Below are positions 9,499 through 21,041 of a DNA stretch of 28,430 bases, in pieces (the first letter of the stretch is position 1; every line of letters starts with the position of its first letter). The notes beneath the pieces were generated by a model, which searched no databases, was not told the origin of the DNA, and saw only the letters and a list, made by a program, of their open reading frames with translations. The position numbers and the translations under genes were made by a program. Source of the DNA: Saccoglossus kowalevskii (Eukaryota; Hemichordata; Enteropneusta; Harrimaniidae); contig NW_003136512.1 in NCBI RefSeq assembly GCF_000003605.2, forward strand, positions 1 through 28,430. Reading direction: 5' to 3'.

Positions 9499-11519
9499 GT
9501 CAAGTCTTTTAGTATGTACACAGTGGTGTGCCAGTTAATATGTTAAGTCTTTTAGTATGTACACAGTGGTGTGCCAGTTAATATGACAAGTCTTTTAGTG
9601 TGTACACAGTGGTGTGCCAGTTAATATGTCAAGTCTTTCAGTATGTACACAGTGGTGTGCCAGTTAATATGTCAAGTCTTTTAGTGTGTACACAGTAGCA
9701 TGCCAGTTAATATGTTAAGTCTTTTAGTGTGCACACAGTTTTGTGCCAGTTAATATGTTAAGTCTTTTAGTGTGTACACAGTGGTGTGCCAGTTAATATG
9801 TCAAGTCTTTTAGTATGTACACAGTGGTGTGCCAGTTAATATGTTAAGTCTTTTAGTGTGTACACAGTGGTGTGCCAGTTAATATGTCAAGTCTTTTAGT
9901 ATGTACACAGTGGCGTGCCAGTTAATATGTTGAGTCTTTTAGTGTGTGCACAGTTGTGTGTCAGTTAATATGTTAAGTCTTTTAGTATGTACACAGCGGT
10001 GTGCCAGTTAATATGTCAAGTCTTTTAGTATGTACACAGTGGTGTGCCAGTTAATATGTTAAGTCTTTTAGTATGTACACAGTGGTGTGCCAGTTAATAT
10101 GTCAAGTCTTTTAGTGTGTACACAGTGGTGTGCCAGTTAATATGTCAAGTCTTTTAGTATGTACACAGTGGTGTGCCAGTTAATATGTCAAGTCTTTTAG
10201 TATGTACACAGTGGTGTGCCAGTTAATATGTTGAGTCTTTTAGTGTGTGCACAGTGGTGTGCCAGTTAATATGTTAAGTCTTTTAGTATGTACACAGTGG
10301 TGTGCCAGTTAATATGTTAAGTCTTTTAGTATGTACACAGTGGTGTGTCAGTTAATATGTTAAGTCTATTAGTGTGTACACAGTGGTGTGCCAGTTAATA
10401 TGTTAAGTCTTTTAGTATGTACACAGTGGTGTGCCAGTTAATATGTTCAGTCTTTTAGTATGTACACAGTGGTGTGCCAGTTAATATGTTAAGTCTTTTA
10501 GTATGTACACAGTGGTGTGCCAGTTAATATGTTGAGTCTTTTAGTATGTACACAGTGGTGTGCCAGTTAATATGTTAAGTCTTTTAGTATGTACACAGTG
10601 GTGTGCCAGTTAATATGTCAAGTCTTTTAGTGTGTACACAGTGGTGTGCCAGTTAATATGTCAAGTCTTTCAGTATGTACACAGTGGTGTGCCAGTTAAT
10701 ATGTCAAGTCTTTTAGTGTGTACACAGAAGCATGCCAGTTAATATGTTAAGTCTTTTAGTGTGCACACAGTTTTGTGCCAGTTAATATGTTAAGTCTTTT
10801 AGTGTGTACACAGTGGTGTGCCAGTTAATATGTCAAGTCTTTTAGTATGTACACAGTGGTGTGCCAGTTAATATGTTAAGTCTTTTAGTGTGTACACTGT
10901 GGTGTGCCAGTTAATATGTCAAGTCTTTTAGTATGTACACAGTGGCGTGCCAGTTAATATGTTGAGTCTTTTAGTGTGTGCACAGTTGTGTGTCAGTTAA
11001 TATGTTAAGTCTTTTAGTATGTACACAGCGGTGTGCCAGTTAATATGTCAAGTCTTTTAGTATGTACACAGTGGTGTGCCAGTTAATATGTTAAGTCTTT
11101 TAGTATGTACACAGTGGTGTGCCAGTTAATATGTCAAGTCTTTTAGTGTGTACACAGTGGTGTGCCAGTTAATATGTCAAGTCTTTTAGTATGTACACAG
11201 TGGTGTGCCAGTTAATATGTCAAGTCTTTTAGTATGTACACAGTGGTGTGCCAGTTAATATGTTGAGTCTTTTAGTGTGTGCACAGTGGTGTGCCAGTTA
11301 ATATGTTAAGTCTTTTAGTATGTACACAGTGGTGTGCCAGTTAATATGTTAAGTCTTTTAGTATGTACACAGTGGTGTGTCAGTTAATATGTTAAGTCTA
11401 TTAGTGTGTACACAGTGGTGTGCCAGTTAATATGTTAAGTCTTTTAGTATGTACACAGTGGTGTGCCAGTTAATATGTTAAGTCTTTTAGTATGTACACA
11501 GTGGTGTGCCAGTTAATAT
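9499..11519 (+). repeat. Largest segmental copy, partner of 24695-26715
   Basis: Forty-seven monomers match 24695-26715 at a constant offset of 15,196 bp, 2,021 bp with no net indel. Shared markers include the unique pair of GACAAG starts at 9585 and 24781, the TCTTTCAG copies, and N at 9929/25125 and 10961/26157. Differences seen: GTTCAG at 10445, CAGAAGC near 10727 and GTACACTG near 10896 here; GTTATATC at 25598 and GTGATG near 26097 in the partner; and an A ending GTC at 10316 facing a GTCAAG-GTGTG copy ending GTC at 25512. Confidence 0.93.
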
Positions 11520-11820
11520 GTCAAGTCTTTTAGTATGTACACAGTGGCGTGCCAGTTAATATGTTGAGTCTTTTAGTGTGTGCACAGTTGTGTGTCAGTT
11601 AATATGTTAAGTCTTTTAGTATGTACACAGCGGTGTGCCAGTTAATATGTCAAGTCGTTTAGTATGTACACAGTGGTGTGCCAGTTAATATGTTAAGTCT
11701 TTTAGTATGTACACAGTGGTGTGCCAGTTAATATGTCAAGTCTTTTAGTGTGTACACAGTGGTGTGCCAGTTAATATGTCAAGTCTTTTAGTATGTACAC
11801 AGTGGTGTGCCAGTTAATAT
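10574..11820 (+). repeat. Segmental copy, partner of 18219-19465
   Basis: Twenty-nine monomers, 1,247 bp, match at offset 7,645. Two N copies 602 bp apart (10961 and 11563) face two N copies 602 bp apart (18606 and 19208), and the rare GTCAAGTCGTTTAG at 11649 faces 19294. To the right, 11821 is L but 19466 is an ordinary GTCAAG copy, then the series part. Confidence 0.92.
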
Positions 11821-12206
11821 GTCAAGTCTTTTATTATGTACACAGTGGTGTGCCAGTTAATATGTTAAGTCTTTTAGTGTGTACACAGTGCTGTGCCAGT
11901 TAATATGTCAAGTCTTTTAGTATGTACACAGTGGTGTGCCAGTTAATATGTCAAGCATTTAATATGTACACAGTGGTGTGCCAGTTAATATGTTGAGTCT
12001 TTTAGTGTGCACACAGTTTTGTGCCAGTTAATATGTTAAGTCTTTTAATGTGTACACAGTGGTGTGCCAGTTAATATGTTAAGTCTTTTAGTATGTACAC
12101 AGTGGTGTGCCAGTTAATATGTTAAGTCTTTTAGTATGTACACAGTGGTGTGCCAGTTAATATGTTAAGTCTTTTAGTATGTACACAGTGGTGTGCCAGT
12201 TAATAT

Positions 12207-13064
12207 GTTAAGTCTATTAGTATGTACACAGTGGTGTGTCAGTTAATATGTTAAGTCTATTAGCGTGTACACAGTGGTGTGACAGTTAATATGTTAAGTC
12301 TATTAGTATGTACACAGTGGTGTGCCAGTTAATATGTTAAGTCTATTAGTGTGTACACAGTGGTGTGTCAGTTAATATGTTAAGTCTTTGAGTGTGCACA
12401 CAGTTTTGTTCCAGTTAATATGTTAAGTCTTTTAGTGTGTACACAGTGGTGTGCCACTTAATATGTTAAGTCTTTTAGTATGTACACAGTAGCATGCCAG
12501 TTAATATGTTAAGTCTTTTAGTATGTACACAGTAGCATGCCAGTTAATATGTTAAGTCTTTTAGTGTGCACACAGTTTTGTGCCGTTAATATGTTAAGTC
12601 TTTTAGTGTGTACACAGTGGTATGCCAGTTAATATGTTAAGTCTGTTAGTATGTACACAGTAGCATGCCAGTTAATATATTAAGTTTTTGAGTGTGCACA
12701 CAGTTTTGTGCCAGTTAATATGTTAAGTCTTTTAGTGTGTACACAGTGGTGTGCCAGTTAATATGTTAAGTCTTTTAGTGTGTACACAGTGGTGTGCCAG
12801 TTAATATGTCAAGTCTTTTAGTATGTACACAGTGGTGTGCCAGTTAATATGTCAAGCATTTAGTATGTACACAGTGGTGTGCCAGTTAATATGTTAAGTC
12901 TTTTAGTGTGTACACAGTAGCATGCCAGTTAATATGTTAAGTCTTTTAGTGTGCACACAGTTTTGTGCCAGTTAATATGTTAAGTCTTTTAGTGTGTACA
13001 CAGTGGTGTGCCAGTTAATATGTCAAGTCTTTTAGTATGTACACAGTGGTGTGCCAGTTAATAT
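12207..13064 (+). repeat. Segmental copy, partner of 13194-14051
   Basis: Twenty monomers from D-E through two CTATT copies, cassette 2, M and four more match at offset 987 (23 monomers minus one I and one M base). The shared GTCTGTTAG in H at 12636 and 13623 is found nowhere else, so these two are each other's closest relatives. Confidence 0.94.
12379..12721 (+). repeat. Cassette 2 copy with GTCTGTTAG in third H
   Basis: Full copy. The last H, at 12636, reads GTCTGTTAG, a substitution shared only with the H at 13623, which ties this cassette to the adjacent one as a recent duplicate pair. Confidence 0.95.
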
Positions 13065-13193
13065 GTTGAGTCTTTTAGTATGTACACAGTGGTGTGCCAG
13101 TTAATATGTTGAGTCTTTTAGTGTGTGCACAGTGGCGTGCCAGTAAATATGTTAAGTCTATTAGTGTGTACACAGTGGTGTGCCAGTTAATAT

Positions 13194-14051
13194 GTTAAGT
13201 CTATTAGTATGTACACAGTGGTGTGTCAGTTAATATGTTAAGTCTATTAGCGTGTACACAGTGGTGTGACAGTTAATATGTTAAGTCTATTAGTATGTAC
13301 ACAGTGGTGTGCCAGTTAATATGTTAAGTCTATTAGTGTGTACACAGTGGTGTGTCAGTTAATATGTTAAGTCTTTGAGTGTGCACACAGTTTTGTTCCA
13401 GTTAATATGTTAAGTCTTTTAGTGTGTACACAGTGGTGTGCCACTTAATATGTTAAGTCTTTTAGTATGTACACAGTAGCATGCCAGTTAATATGTTAAG
13501 TCTTTTAGTATGTACACAGTAGCATGCCAGTTAATATGTTAAGTCTTTTAGTGTGCACACAGTTTTGTGCCGTTAATATGTTAAGTCTTTTAGTGTGAAC
13601 ACAGTGGTATGCCAGTTAATATGTTAAGTCTGTTAGTATGTACACAGTAGCATGCCAGTTAATATATTAAGTTTTTGAGTGTGCACACAGTTTTGTGCCA
13701 GTTAATATGTTAAGTCTTTTAGTGTGTACACAGTGGTGTGCCAGTTAATATGTTAAGTCTTTTAGTGTGTACACAGTGGTGTGCCAGTTAATATGTCAAG
13801 TCTTTTAGTATGTACACAGTGGTGTGCCAGTTAATATGTCAAGCATTTAGTATGTACACAGTGGTGTGCCAGTTAATATGTTAAGTCTTTTAGTGTGTAC
13901 ACAGTAGCATGCCAGTTAATATGTTAAGTCTTTTAGTGTGCACACAGTTTTGTGCCAGTTAATATGTTAAGTCTTTTAGTGTGTACACAGTGGTGTGCCA
14001 GTTAATATGTCAAGTCTTTTAGTATGTACACAGTGGTGTGCCAGTTAATAT
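13194..14051 (+). repeat. Segmental copy, partner of 12207-13064
   Basis: Second copy of the 858-bp block, separated from the first by X, B and C monomers at 13065-13193; B there ends GCCAGTAAATAT. After 14051 it continues into a GTGTG copy, a GGCG copy and an N-O core at 14138. Confidence 0.94.
13366..13708 (+). repeat. Cassette 2 copy with GTCTGTTAG in third H
   Basis: Full copy 987 bp after 12379. J reads GTGTGAACACAG near 13597, a private T to A change that destroys the local palindrome; otherwise it looks the same as its neighbour. Confidence 0.95.
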
Positions 14052-14782
14052 GTTAAGTCTTTTAGTGTGTACACAGTGGTGTGCCAGTTAATATGTCAAG
14101 TCTTTTAGTATGTACACAGTGGCGTGCCAGTTAATATGTTGAGTCTTTTAGTGTGTGCACAGTTGTGTGTCAGTTAATATGTTAAGTCTTTTAGTATGTA
14201 CACAGCGGTGTGCCAGTTAATATGTCAAGTCGTTTAGTATGTACACAGTGGTGTGCCAGTTAATATGTTAAGTCTTTTAGTATGTACACAGTGGTGTGCC
14301 AGTTAATATGTCAAGTCTTTTAGTGTGTACACAGTGGTGTGCCAGTTAATATGTCAAGTCTTTTAGTATGTACACAGTGGTGTGCCAGTTAATATGTCAA
14401 GTCTTTTAGTATGTACACAGTGGTGTGCCAGTTAATATGTTGAGTCTTTTAGTGTGTGCACAGTGGTGTGCCAGTTAATATGTTAAGTCTTTTAGTATGT
14501 ACACAGTGGTGTGCCAGTTAATATGTTAAGTCTTTTAGTATGTACACAGTGGTGTGTCAGTTAATATGTTAAGTCTATTAGTGTGTATACAGTGGTGTGC
14601 CAGTTAATATGTTAAGTCTTTTAGTATGTACACAGTGGTGTGCCAGTTAATATGTTAAGTCTTTTAGTATGTACACAGTGGTGTGCCAGTTAATATGTTA
14701 AGTCTTTTAGTATGTACACAGTGGTGTGCCAGTTAATATGTTGAGTCTTTTAGTGTGTGCACAGTGGCGTGCCAGTTAATAT

Positions 14783-16674
14783 GTTAAGTCTTTTAGTATG
14801 TACACAGTGGTGTGCCAGTTAATATGTTGAGTCTTTTAGTGTGTGCACAGTGGCGTGCCAGTTAATATGTTAAGTCTATTAGTGTGTACACAGTGGTGTG
14901 CCAGTTAATATGTTAAGTCTTTTAGTATGTACACAGTGGTGTGCCAGTTAATATGTTGAGTCTTTTAGTATGTACACAGTGGTGTGCCAGTTAATATGTT
15001 GAGTCTTTTAGTGTGTGCACAGTGGCGTGCCAGTTAATATGTTAAGTCTATTAGTGTGTACACAGTGGTGTGCCAGTTAATATGTTAAGTCTATTAGTAT
15101 GTACACAGTGGTGTGTCAGTTAATATGTTAAGTCTATTAGCGTGTACACAGTGGTGTGACAGTTAATATGTTGAGTCTTTTAGTGTGTGCACAGTGGTGT
15201 GCCAGTTAATATGTTAAGTCTTTTAGTATGTACACAGTGGTGTGCCAGTTAATATGTTAAGTCTTTTAGTATGTACACAGTGGTGTGTCAGTTAATATGT
15301 TAAGTCTATTAGTGTGTACACAGTGGTGTGCCAGTTAATATGTTAAGTCTTTTAGTATGTACACAGTGGTGTGCCAGTTAATATGTTAAGTCTTTTAGTA
15401 TGTACACAGTGGTGTGCCAGTTAATATGTTAAGTCTTTTAGTATGTACACAGTGGTGTGCCAGTTAATATGTTGAGTCTTTTAGTATGTACACAGTGGTG
15501 TGCCAGTTAATATGTTAAGTCTTTTAGTATGTACACAGTGGTGTGCCAGTTAATATGTCAAGTCTTTTAGTGTGTACACAGTGGTGTGCCAGTTAATATG
15601 TCAAGTTATTCAGTATGTACACAGTGGTGTGCCAGTTAATATGTTAAGTCTTTTAGTATGTACACAGTAGCATGCCAGTTAATATGTTGAGTCTTTTAGT
15701 ATGTACACAGTGGTGTGCCAGTTAATATGTTAAGTCTTTTAGTATGTACACAGTGGTGTGCCAGTTAATATGTCAAGTCTTTTAGTGTGTACACAGTGGT
15801 GTGCCAGTTAATATGTCAAGTCTTTCAGTATGTACACAGTGGTGTGCCAGTTAATATGTCAAGTCTTTTAGTGTGTACACAGTAGCATGCCAGTTAATAT
15901 GTTAAGTCTTTTAGTGTGTGCACAGTTGTGTGTCAGTTAATATGTTAAGTCTTTTAGTATGTACACAGCGGTGTGCCAGTTAATATGTCAAGTCTTTTAG
16001 TATGTACACAGTGGTGTGCCAGTTAATATGTTAAGTCTTTTAGTGTGTACACAGTGGTGTGCCAGTTAATATGTCAAGTCTTTTAGTATGTACACAGTGG
16101 CGTGCCAGTTAATATGTTGAGTCTTTTAGTGTGTGCACAGTTGTGCGTCAGTTAATATGTCAAGTCTTTTAGTATGTACACAGCGGTGTGCCAGTTAATA
16201 TGTCAAGTCTTTTAGTATGTACACAGTGGTGTGCCAGTTAATATGTTAAGTCTTTTAGTATGTACACAGTGGTGTGCCAGTTAATATGTCAAGTCTTTTA
16301 GTGTGTACACAGTGGTGTGCCAGTTAATATGTCAAGTCTTTTAGTATGTACACAGTGGTGTGCCAGTTAATATGTCAAGTCTTTTAGTATGTACACAGTG
16401 GTGTGCCAGTTAATATGTTGAGTCTTTTAGTGTGTGCACAGTGGTGTGCCAGTTAATATGTTAAGTCTTTTAGTATGTACACAGTGGTGTGCCAGTTAAT
16501 ATGTTAAGTCTTTTAGTATGTACACAGTGGTGTGTCAGTTAATATGTTAAGTCTATTAGTGTGTACACAGTGGTGTGCCAGTTAATATGTTAAGTCTTTT
16601 AGTATGTACACAGTGGTGTGCCAGTTAATATGTTAAGTCTTTTAGTATGTACACAGTGGTGTGCCAGTTAATAT
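14783..16674 (+). repeat. Segmental copy, partner of 88-1979
   Basis: Second member of a 1,892-bp duplicate pair. It includes cassette 1, the GTTATTCAG monomer at 15600, two H-like copies and an N-O core beginning at 16116. Its right end at 16674/16675 is directly joined to a different source block (partner 6578-7650). Confidence 0.93.
14826..15169 (+). repeat. Cassette 1 copy (B-C-A-X-B-C-D-E)
   Basis: Full cassette matching 131-474 at an offset of 14,695 bp as part of the duplicated block 14783-16674. Only one A copy separates it from the preceding B at 14740, against two at the window start. Confidence 0.92.
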
Positions 16675-17747
16675 ATTAAGTTTTTGAGTGTGCACACAGT
16701 TTTGTGCCAGTTAATATGTTAAGTCTTTTAGTGTGTACACAGTGGTGTGCCAGTTAATATGTCAAGTCTTTTATTATGTACACAGTGGTGTGCCAGTTAA
16801 TATGTTAAGTCTTTTAGTGTGTACACAGTGGTGTGCCAGTTAATATGTCAAGTTTTTTAGTATGTACACAGTGGTGTGCCAGTTAATATGTCAAGCATTT
16901 AGTATGTACACAGTGGTGTGCCAGTTAATATGTTAAGTCTTTTAGTGTGTACACAGTAGCATGCCAGTTAATATGTTAAGTCTTTTAGTGTGCACACAGT
17001 TTTGTGCCAGTTAATATGTTAAGTCTTTTAGTGTGTACACAGTGGTGTGCCAGTTAATATGTCAAGTCTTTTAGTATGTACACAGTGGTGTGCCAGTTAA
17101 TATGTTAAGTCTTTTAGTGTGTACACAGTGGTGTGCCAGTTAATATGTCAAGTCTTTTAGTATGTACACAGTGGCGTGCCAGTTAATATGTTGAGTCTTT
17201 TAGTGTGTGCACAGTTGTGTGTCAGTTAATATGTTAAGTCTTTTAGTATGTACACAGCGGTGTGCCAGTTAATATGTCAAGTCTTTTAGTATGTGCACAG
17301 TGGTGTGCCAGTTAATATGTTAAGTCTTTTAGTGTGTACACAGTAGCATGCCAGTTAATATGTTAAGTCTTTTATTGTGCACACAGTTTTGTGCCAGTTA
17401 ATATGTTAAGTCTTTTAGTGTGTACACAGTGGTGTGCCAGTTAATATGTCAAGTCTTTTAGTGTGTACACAGTGGTGTGCCAGTTAATATGTCAAGTCTT
17501 TTAGTATGTACACAGTGGTGTGCCAGTTAATATGTCAAGCATTTAGTATGTACACAGTGGTGTGCCAGTTAATATGTTAAGTCTTTTAGTGTGTACACAG
17601 TAGCATGCCAGTTAATATGTTAAGTCTTTTAGTGTGCACACAGTTTTGTGCCAGTTAATATGTTAAGTCTTTTAGTGTGTACACAGTGGTGTGCCAGTTA
17701 ATATGTCAAGTCTTTTAGTATGTACACAGTGGTGTGCCAGTTAATAT
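16675..17747 (+). repeat. Segmental copy, partner of 6578-7650
   Basis: Begins with K at 16675, directly after a type A copy belonging to the 14783-16674 block; everywhere else a K with TTTTTGAG follows H. It ends at 17747, where another M starts and the last five monomers are repeated. Confidence 0.93.
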
Positions 17748-17961
17748 GTCAAGCATTTAGTATGTACACAGTGGTGTGCCAGTAAATATGTTAAGTCTTT
17801 TAGTGTGTACACAGTAGCATGCCAGTTAATATGTTAAGTCTTTTAGTGTGCACACAGTTTTGTGCCAGTTAATGTGTTAAGTCTTTTAGTGTGTACACAG
17901 TGGTGTGCCAGTTAATATGTCAAGTCTTTTAGTATGTACACAGTGGTGTGCCAGTTAATAT
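17534..17961 (+). repeat. Five-monomer tandem duplication (2 x 214 bp)
   Basis: M, H-like GTGTAC, GTGCACAC, GTGTAC and GTCAAG copies at 17534-17747 are repeated at 17748-17961. The second M ends GCCAGTAAATATG and its fourth copy starts after TTAATGTG (17872), marks absent in the first. The joint coincides with the right end of the 16675-17747 block. Confidence 0.92.
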
Positions 17962-18649
17962 GTTAAGTCTTTTAGTGTGTACACAGTGGTGTGCCAGTTA
18001 ATATGTCAAGTCTTTTAGTATGTACACAGTGGCGTGCCAGTTAATATGTTGAGTCTTTTAGTATGTACACAGTGGTGTGCCAGTTAATATGTTAAGTCTT
18101 TTAGTATGTACACAGTGGTGTGCCAGTTAATATATTAAGTCTTTTAGTATGTACACAGTGGTGTGCCAGTTAATATGTTAAGTCTTTTAGTGTGCACACA
18201 GTTTGTGCCAGTTAATATGTTAAGTCTTTTAGTATGTACACAGTGGTGTGCCAGTTAATATGTCAAGTTTTTTAGTGTGTACACAGTGGTGTGCCAGTTA
18301 ATATGTCAAGTCTTTCAGTATGTACACAGTGGTGTGCCAGTTAATATGTCAAGTCTTTTAGTGTGTACACAGTAGCATGCCAGTTAATATGTTAAGTCTT
18401 TTAGTGTGCACACCGTTTTGTGCCAGTTAATATGTTAAGTCTTTTAGTGTGTACACAGTGGTGTGCCAGTTAATATGTCAAGTCTTTTAGTATGTACACA
18501 GTGGTGTGCCAGTTAATATGTTAAGTCTTTTAGTGTGTACACAGTGGTGTGCCAGTTAATATGTCAAGTCTTTTAGTATGTACACAGTGGCGTGCCAGTT
18601 AATATGTTGAGTCTTTTAGTGTGTGCACAGTTGTGTGTCAGTTAATATG
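17790..18649 (+). repeat. Segmental copy, partner of 27619-28430
   Basis: Shared marks with the 3' end of the window: TTAATGTGTTAAG (17872 and 27702), a 42-bp copy with CACAGTTTGTGCC (18177 and 27964), and GTGCACACCG (18391 and 28178). The pair differs by one type A monomer, present at 18091 and absent downstream. A third relative lies at 23536-24307. Confidence 0.92.
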
Positions 18650-19465
18650 TTAAGTCTTTTAGTATGTACACAGCGGTGTGCCAGTTAATATGTCAAGTCT
18701 TTTAGTATGTACACAGTGGTGTGCCAGTTAATATGTTAAGTCTTTTAGTATGTACACAGTGGTGTGCCAGTTAATATGTCAAGTCTTTTAGTGTGTACAC
18801 AGTGGTGTGCCAGTTAATATGTCAAGTCTTTTAGTATGTACACAGTGGTGTGCCAGTTAATATGTCAAGTCTTTTAGTATGTACACAGTGGTGTGCCAGT
18901 TAATATGTTGAGTCTTTTAGTGTGTGCACAGTGGTGTGCCAGTTAATATGTTAAGTCTTTTAGTATGTACACAGTGGTGTGCCAGTTAATATGTTAAGTC
19001 TTTTAGTATGTACACAGTGGTGTGTCAGTTAATATGTTAAGTCTATTAGTGTGTACACAGTGGTGTGCCAGTTAATATGTTAAGTCTTTTAGTATGTACA
19101 CAGTGGTGTGCCAGTTAATATGTTAAGTCTTTTAGTATGTACACAGTGGTGTGCCAGTTAATATGTCAAGTCTTTTAGTATGTACACAGTGGCGTGCCAG
19201 TTAATATGTTGAGTCTTTTAGTGTGTGCACAGTTGTGTGTCAGTTAATATGTTAAGTCTTTTAGTATGTACACAGCGGTGTGCCAGTTAATATGTCAAGT
19301 CGTTTAGTATGTACACAGTGGTGTGCCAGTTAATATGTTAAGTCTTTTAGTATGTACACAGTGGTGTGCCAGTTAATATGTCAAGTCTTTTAGTGTGTAC
19401 ACAGTGGTGTGCCAGTTAATATGTCAAGTCTTTTAGTATGTACACAGTGGTGTGCCAGTTAATAT
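18219..19465 (+). repeat. Segmental copy, partner of 10574-11820
   Basis: Carries the private or regional marks GTCAAGTTTTTTAG at 18262 and GTGCACACCG at 18391; the latter is shared with 24050 and 28178 rather than with the partner, so this stretch has affinities to two other places. Confidence 0.92.
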
Positions 19466-19508
19466 GTCAAGTCTTTTAGTATGTACACAGTGGTGTGCCA
19501 GTTAATAT

Positions 19509-20110
19509 GTTGAGTCTTTTAGTGTGTGCACAGTGGTGTGCCAGTTAATATGTTAAGTCTTTTAGTATGTACACAGTGGTGTGCCAGTTAATATGTTAAG
19601 TCTTTTAGTATGTACACAGTGGTGTGTCAGTTAATATGTTAAGTCTATTAGTGTGTACACAGTGGTGTGCCAGTTAATATGTTAAGTCTTTTAGTATGTA
19701 CACAGTGGTGTGCCAGTTAATATGTTAAGTCTTTTAGTATGTACACAGTGGTGTGCCAGTTAATATGTTAAGTCTTTTAGTATGTACACAGTGGTGTGCC
19801 AGTTAATATGTTGAGTCTTTTAGTGTGTGCACAGTGGCGTGCCAGTTAATATGTTAAGTCTTTTAGTATGTACACAGTGGTGTGCCAGTTAATATGTTAA
19901 GTCTTTTAGTATGTACACAGTGGTGTGCCAGTTAATATGTTGAGTCTTTTAGTGTGTGCACAGTGGCGTGCCAGTTAATATGTTAAGTCTATTAGTGTGT
20001 ACACAGTGGTGTGCCAGTTAATATGTTAAGTCTTTTAGTATGTACACAGTGGTGTGCCAGTTAATATGTTGAGTCTTTTAGTATGTACACAGTGGTGTGC
20101 CAGTTAATAT
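19509..20110 (+). repeat. A/B/C-rich array stretch
   Basis: Fourteen monomers continue the N-O core that began at 19208: GTTGAG-GGTG at 19509, A, A ending GTC, C, three A, then B-A-A-B-C-A-X. This is the front of cassette 1, but the expected second B-C-D-E never comes; at 20111 the array switches to an isolated I monomer. Confidence 0.88.
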
Positions 20111-20320
20111 GTTAAGTCTTTTAGTGTGCACACAGTTTTGTGCCGTTAATATGTTAAGTCTTTTAGTGTGTACACAGTGGTGTGCCAGTTAATATGTTAA
20201 GTCTTTTAGTGTGTACACAGTGGTGTGCCAGTTAATATGTCAAGTCTTTTAGTATGTACACAGTGGTGTGCCAGTTAATATGTCAAGCATTTAGTATGAA
20301 CACAGTGGTGTGCCAGTCTT
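20111..20320 (+). repeat. Rearranged cassette 2-3 joint: lone I, then M
   Basis: A solitary 42-bp I monomer at 20111-20152 follows X. It is then followed by GTGTAC, GTGTAC, GTCAAG and M (20282), the same four copies that follow K at 13709-13838. Relative to the 13.5-kb copy, J, H and K are missing after I, and F, G, H and H are missing before it. Confidence 0.9.
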
Positions 20321-20359
20321 TTAGTATGTACACAGTGGTGTGCCAGTTAATATGTTAAG
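20282..20359 (+). repeat. 13-base deletion joining two monomers
   Basis: M at 20282 reads to GCCAG at 20312-20316 and then straight into TCTTTTAG of the next monomer. Thirteen bases covering TTAATAT and GTTAAG are gone. The intact sequence has AGT on both sides of the lost segment, so the break has a 3-base microhomology. It is the only indel over two bases that I found. The same monomer has GTATGAACACAG, another private change. Confidence 0.95.
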
Positions 20360-20611
20360 TCTTTTAGTGTGTACACAGTGGTGTGCCAGTTAATATGTCA
20401 AGTCTTTTAGTATGTACACAGTGGCGTGCCAGTTAATATGTTGAGTCTTTTAGTGTGTGCACAGTTGTGTGTCAGTTAATATGTTAAGTCTTTTAGTATG
20501 TACACAGCGGTGTGCCAGTTAATATGTCAAGTCTTTTAGTATGTACACAGTGGTGTGCCAGTTAATATGTTAAGTCTTTTAGTATGTACACAGTGGTGTG
20601 CCAGTTAATAT

Positions 20612-21041
20612 GTCAAGTCTTTTAGTGTGTACACAGTGGTGTGCCAGTTAATATGTCAAGTCTTTTAGTATGTACACAGTGGTGTGCCAGTTAATATGTC
20701 AAGTCTTTTAGTATGTACACAGTGGTGTGCCAGTTAATATGTTGAGTCTTTTAGTGTGTGCACAGTGGTGTGCCAGTTAATATGTTAAGTCTTTTAGTAT
20801 GTACACAGTGGTGTGCCAGTTAATATGTCAAGTCTTTTAGTGTGTACACAGTGGTGTGCCAGTTAATATGTCAAGTCTTTTAGTATGTACACAGTGGTGT
20901 GCCAGTTAATATGTCAAGTCTTTTAGTATGTACACAGTGGTGTGCCAGTTAATATGTTGAGTCTTTTAGTGTGTGCACAGTGGTGTGCCAGTTAATATGT
21001 TAAGTCTTTTAGTATGTACACAGTGGTGTGCCAGTTAATAT
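20612..21041 (+). repeat. Five-monomer tandem duplication (2 x 215 bp)
   Basis: GTCAAG-GTGTG, GTCAAG-GTATG, GTCAAG-GTATG, GTTGAG-GTGCAC-GGTG and A at 20612-20826 are repeated in the same order at 20827-21041, inside an N-O core that started at 20440. After the second set the usual A ending GTC and C follow at 21042 and 21085. Confidence 0.92.
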
